Below, piece by piece: positions 62,330 to 64,000 of a DNA stretch of 64,000 bases. A program made the position numbers and the translations under genes. Numbering within the stretch: the first letter of the stretch is position 1; every line of letters begins with the position of its first letter. Origin of the DNA: Billgrantia saliphila (GTDB taxonomy: Bacteria > Pseudomonadota > Gammaproteobacteria > Pseudomonadales > Halomonadaceae); assembly GCF_002930105.1 (NCBI RefSeq), contig NZ_PJRN01000007.1:1-64000 (forward strand), in the 5' to 3' direction. Under the pieces are notes generated by a model, which was given only the letters and a program-made list of their open reading frames with translations, made no database searches and was not told where the DNA came from.

Positions 62330-63886
62330 ATGAGAAAGACGCCCTTGGCCGCCGCCATCGCTGCCCTGGCCTTCACCACCACCTTCGCTCTTGCCGACGA
62401 GCCCAAGCGCGGCGGCACCATCGATACCATCATCCAACCGGAGCCACCGGGCCTGGTGCTGGGCATGGTACAGAACGACCCGACCCGCAAGGTCGCCGGC
62501 AATATCTACGAGGGGCTGCTGCGCTACTCCACCGACCTGGAGCCGATCCCGCAACTCGCCGAATCCTGGGAGGTCAGCGACGACGGCCTGACCTACACCT
62601 TCCATCTGCGCGAAGGCGTGCTGTGGCATGACGGCGAGCCTTTCACGGCCGAAGACGTGGTGTTCTCGGCCGACGTCTTCCATCGCGAACTCAACCCCAG
62701 CGCCCGCGCCGTCTTGCAACACGTGGAGAGCATCGAGGCGACCGACGACCACACCGTCGTCTTCACCCTTGCCGAACCCTTCGGCCCGTTCCTGATCTCG
62801 TTCGAGGCGGGCACCTTCACCATGGTGCCCAAGCACATTTACGAAGGCACCGACTTCCGCGACAACGAGGCCAACAACCACCCCATCGGTACCGGCCCGT
62901 TCAAGTTCGACAGCTGGGACCGCGGCACCGTGATCCAACTGGTACGCAACGATGACTACTACGAGGAAGGCCTGCCCTACCTCGACGGCGTGAATTGGCA
63001 CATCATTCCCGACGGCGCATCCCGCGCGGTGGCCTTCGAGAACGGCACCGTCGACGTGCTACCCAACGGCACCGTGGAGAATTTCGACATTCCCCGCCTC
63101 TCCGCCATGGACAACTCGTGCATCACCGACAAGGGCAACGAGTACTTCAGCCCCTTCGCCATGCTGTGGATGAACAATCGCGAAGGCCCCACCGCCGACA
63201 AGCGCTTCCGCCAGGCGGTGATGTACGCCATGAACCGCGAGTTCGCCCGCGACGTATTGTGGAACGGCATGGGCCAGGTACCGCTCTCCGCATTCGGCTC
63301 GAATGCGAAGTTCCGTCATGACGGGCTCGAACCCTACGACCACGACCCCGAGCGCGCCCGCGAACTGTTGGAGGAGATGGGCTACGACGGCGAGGAGATA
63401 CGCCTGCTGCCACTACCCTACGGCGAGACCTGGAATCGCTGGGCCGAGGCCGTGCAGCAGAACCTGCGCGAGGTGGGCGTCAATGTTCGTACCGTCGCCA
63501 CCGACGTGGGCGGCTGGAACCAGCGCCTGGGCGACTGGGATTACGATCTCGCCTTTACCTATCTCTACCAGTATGGCGACCCGGCGCTGGGCATCACGCG
63601 CTCCTATCGTTCGGACAACATCGAGAAGGGCTCGCCCTGGAACAACGTCGAAGGTTACGAGAACGAGCGTATCGACGAGCTGTTCGACGAGGCCGCTACC
63701 GCCTATCCGGAGGAGGAGCGTGAAGCGCTCTACCACGAGGCACAGGAGATTCTCCACGAGGACGTACCGGTGGGCTGGCTGATGGAGCTCGGCTTCCCGA
63801 CGATCTATCGCTGCGACGTGAAGGATCTGATCACCTCCGGGGTCGGCATCAACGATGCCTTCCGCGACGCCTGGCTCGACCGCTGA
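62330..63886 (+). CDS. Substrate-binding protein of a second peptide-type ABC importer (SBP family 5)
   Basis: A 518-residue periplasmic binding protein with a signal peptide (KTPLAAAIAALAFTTTFALA, cleavage before DEPKRGG). RGGTIDTIIQPEPPGLVLG and NIYEGLLRYSTDLEPIPQLA identify family 5 (DppA/OppA). The segments VPKHIYEGTDF and HPIGTGPFKFDSWDRG follow. An AAGAAGGA site precedes ATG 62330; the longer upstream frame has no similarity. It begins an operon whose permease starts at 63957. Not closely similar to the binding protein at 19514-21037 by eye, so ligands probably differ. Confidence 0.92.
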   Translation: MRKTPLAAAIAALAFTTTFALADEPKRGGTIDTIIQPEPPGLVLGMVQNDPTRKVAGNIYEGLLRYSTDLEPIPQLAESWEVSDDGLTYTFHLREGVLWHDGEPFTAEDVVFSADVFHRELNPSARAVLQHVESIEATDDHTVVFTLAEPFGPFLISFEAGTFTMVPKHIYEGTDFRDNEANNHPIGTGPFKFDSWDRGTVIQLVRNDDYYEEGLPYLDGVNWHIIPDGASRAVAFENGTVDVLPNGTVENFDIPRLSAMDNSCITDKGNEYFSPFAMLWMNNREGPTADKRFRQAVMYAMNREFARDVLWNGMGQVPLSAFGSNAKFRHDGLEPYDHDPERARELLEEMGYDGEEIRLLPLPYGETWNRWAEAVQQNLREVGVNVRTVATDVGGWNQRLGDWDYDLAFTYLYQYGDPALGITRSYRSDNIEKGSPWNNVEGYENERIDELFDEAATAYPEEEREALYHEAQEILHEDVPVGWLMELGFPTIYRCDVKDLITSGVGINDAFRDAWLDR

Positions 63887-63904
63887 GCGCTCTGCATGAC
63901 GGGG

Positions 63905-63921
63905 GCGGCCGCGCCGGCCGC
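63905..63921 (+). other. Stem-loop between binding-protein and permease genes
   Basis: GCGGCCG (63905-63911) pairs with CGGCCGC (63915-63921), 3-nt loop, 19 bp after the binding-protein stop. Such hairpins often stabilise the binding-protein mRNA and lower permease expression. Confidence 0.45.
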
Positions 63922-63956
63922 TCCACCCCGCCCCTCCGACCTCAGAGGCTTGCTGC

Positions 63957-64000
63957 ATGCTCTATGCCCGCTTGATCGTGATGCGGCTGCTCAAGGCCGT
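63957..64000 (+). CDS. Start of a peptide-type ABC permease (DppB-like), truncated by window end
   Basis: Fourteen complete codons read MLYARLIVMRLLKA, the short basic-hydrophobic start typical of DppB/OppB permeases, 70 bp after the binding-protein gene on the same strand. Identity rests mainly on context. Confidence 0.6.
   Translation, partial: MLYARLIVMRLLKA

Noticed and set aside
1..64000. CRISPR arrays, insertion sequences, prophage or integron features
   Set aside because: No regularly spaced repeats, transposase, integrase or phage structural genes were found on reading both strands.

Overview
The window is a stretch of chromosome from a high-GC gammaproteobacterium, most likely Halomonadaceae (Halomonas or a close relative). 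The evidence is the order tRNA-Pro/Arg/His/His - tig - clpP - clpX - lon - hupB - ppiD, the sequence character of these proteins, the yehZYXW-type betaine transporter and the many TRAP and peptide transporters. This placement is inferred from gene content; no search was run. No rRNA, prophage, insertion sequence, integron or CRISPR array was seen.

Layout. 1-8700: the 5' end of etfB, then an acyl-CoA catabolic locus. Four tightly overlapping minus-strand genes (acyl-CoA dehydrogenase, CoA ligase, hotdog thioesterase, membrane protein) diverge from a 3-hydroxyacyl-CoA dehydrogenase, a thiolase and an IclR regulator. Two matching 17-bp palindromes, 84 bp apart, lie in the divergent control region. 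8795-12260: an Mla-type lipid ABC transporter (permease, ATPase, MCE protein) whose terminal lipoprotein gene carries two compensating frameshifts. 12366-13419: a GntR regulator and a small possible DNA-binding protein. 13453-22919: a probable eight-gene operon, read leftwards: fused dual-ATPase, substrate-binding protein and two permeases of a peptide ABC importer, an M14 metallocarboxypeptidase, then 5-oxoprolinase PxpA-PxpB-PxpC. 23127-27154: a MarR-like regulator, a VOC protein and a complete TRAP transporter. 27173-32950: branched-chain 2-oxoacid dehydrogenase E1alpha, E1beta and E2, followed by a Hanks-type protein kinase. 33399-35246: a 615-residue acidic, cysteine-free protein that I do not recognise. 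35282-39065: an osmF/yehYXW betaine-type ABC importer.

39158-64000 is mostly core genome: a DUF1853 protein, cysS, glnS, ppiB, lpxH, a COG0523 metal GTPase with a Zur-like box, ppiD, hupB, lon (with a sigma-32-like promoter), clpX, clpP, tig, four tRNAs, folD, luxS, mtnN and pyrC. It ends with a small membrane protein, a DadA-like oxidase, a TerB-like protein and an FCD-type GntR regulator diverging from a second peptide-type ABC importer that runs off the end.

How the parts fit. Most accessory content is nutrient capture joined to catabolism: acyl-CoAs with ETF as electron acceptor, 5-oxoproline or peptides, branched-chain amino acids, and osmolytes. The items most worth a second look are the peptide importer/M14 peptidase/PxpABC cluster, the protein kinase beside the BCKDH genes (its E1alpha keeps the serine equivalent to the mammalian phosphosite), the unknown acidic protein, and the regulatory palindromes.
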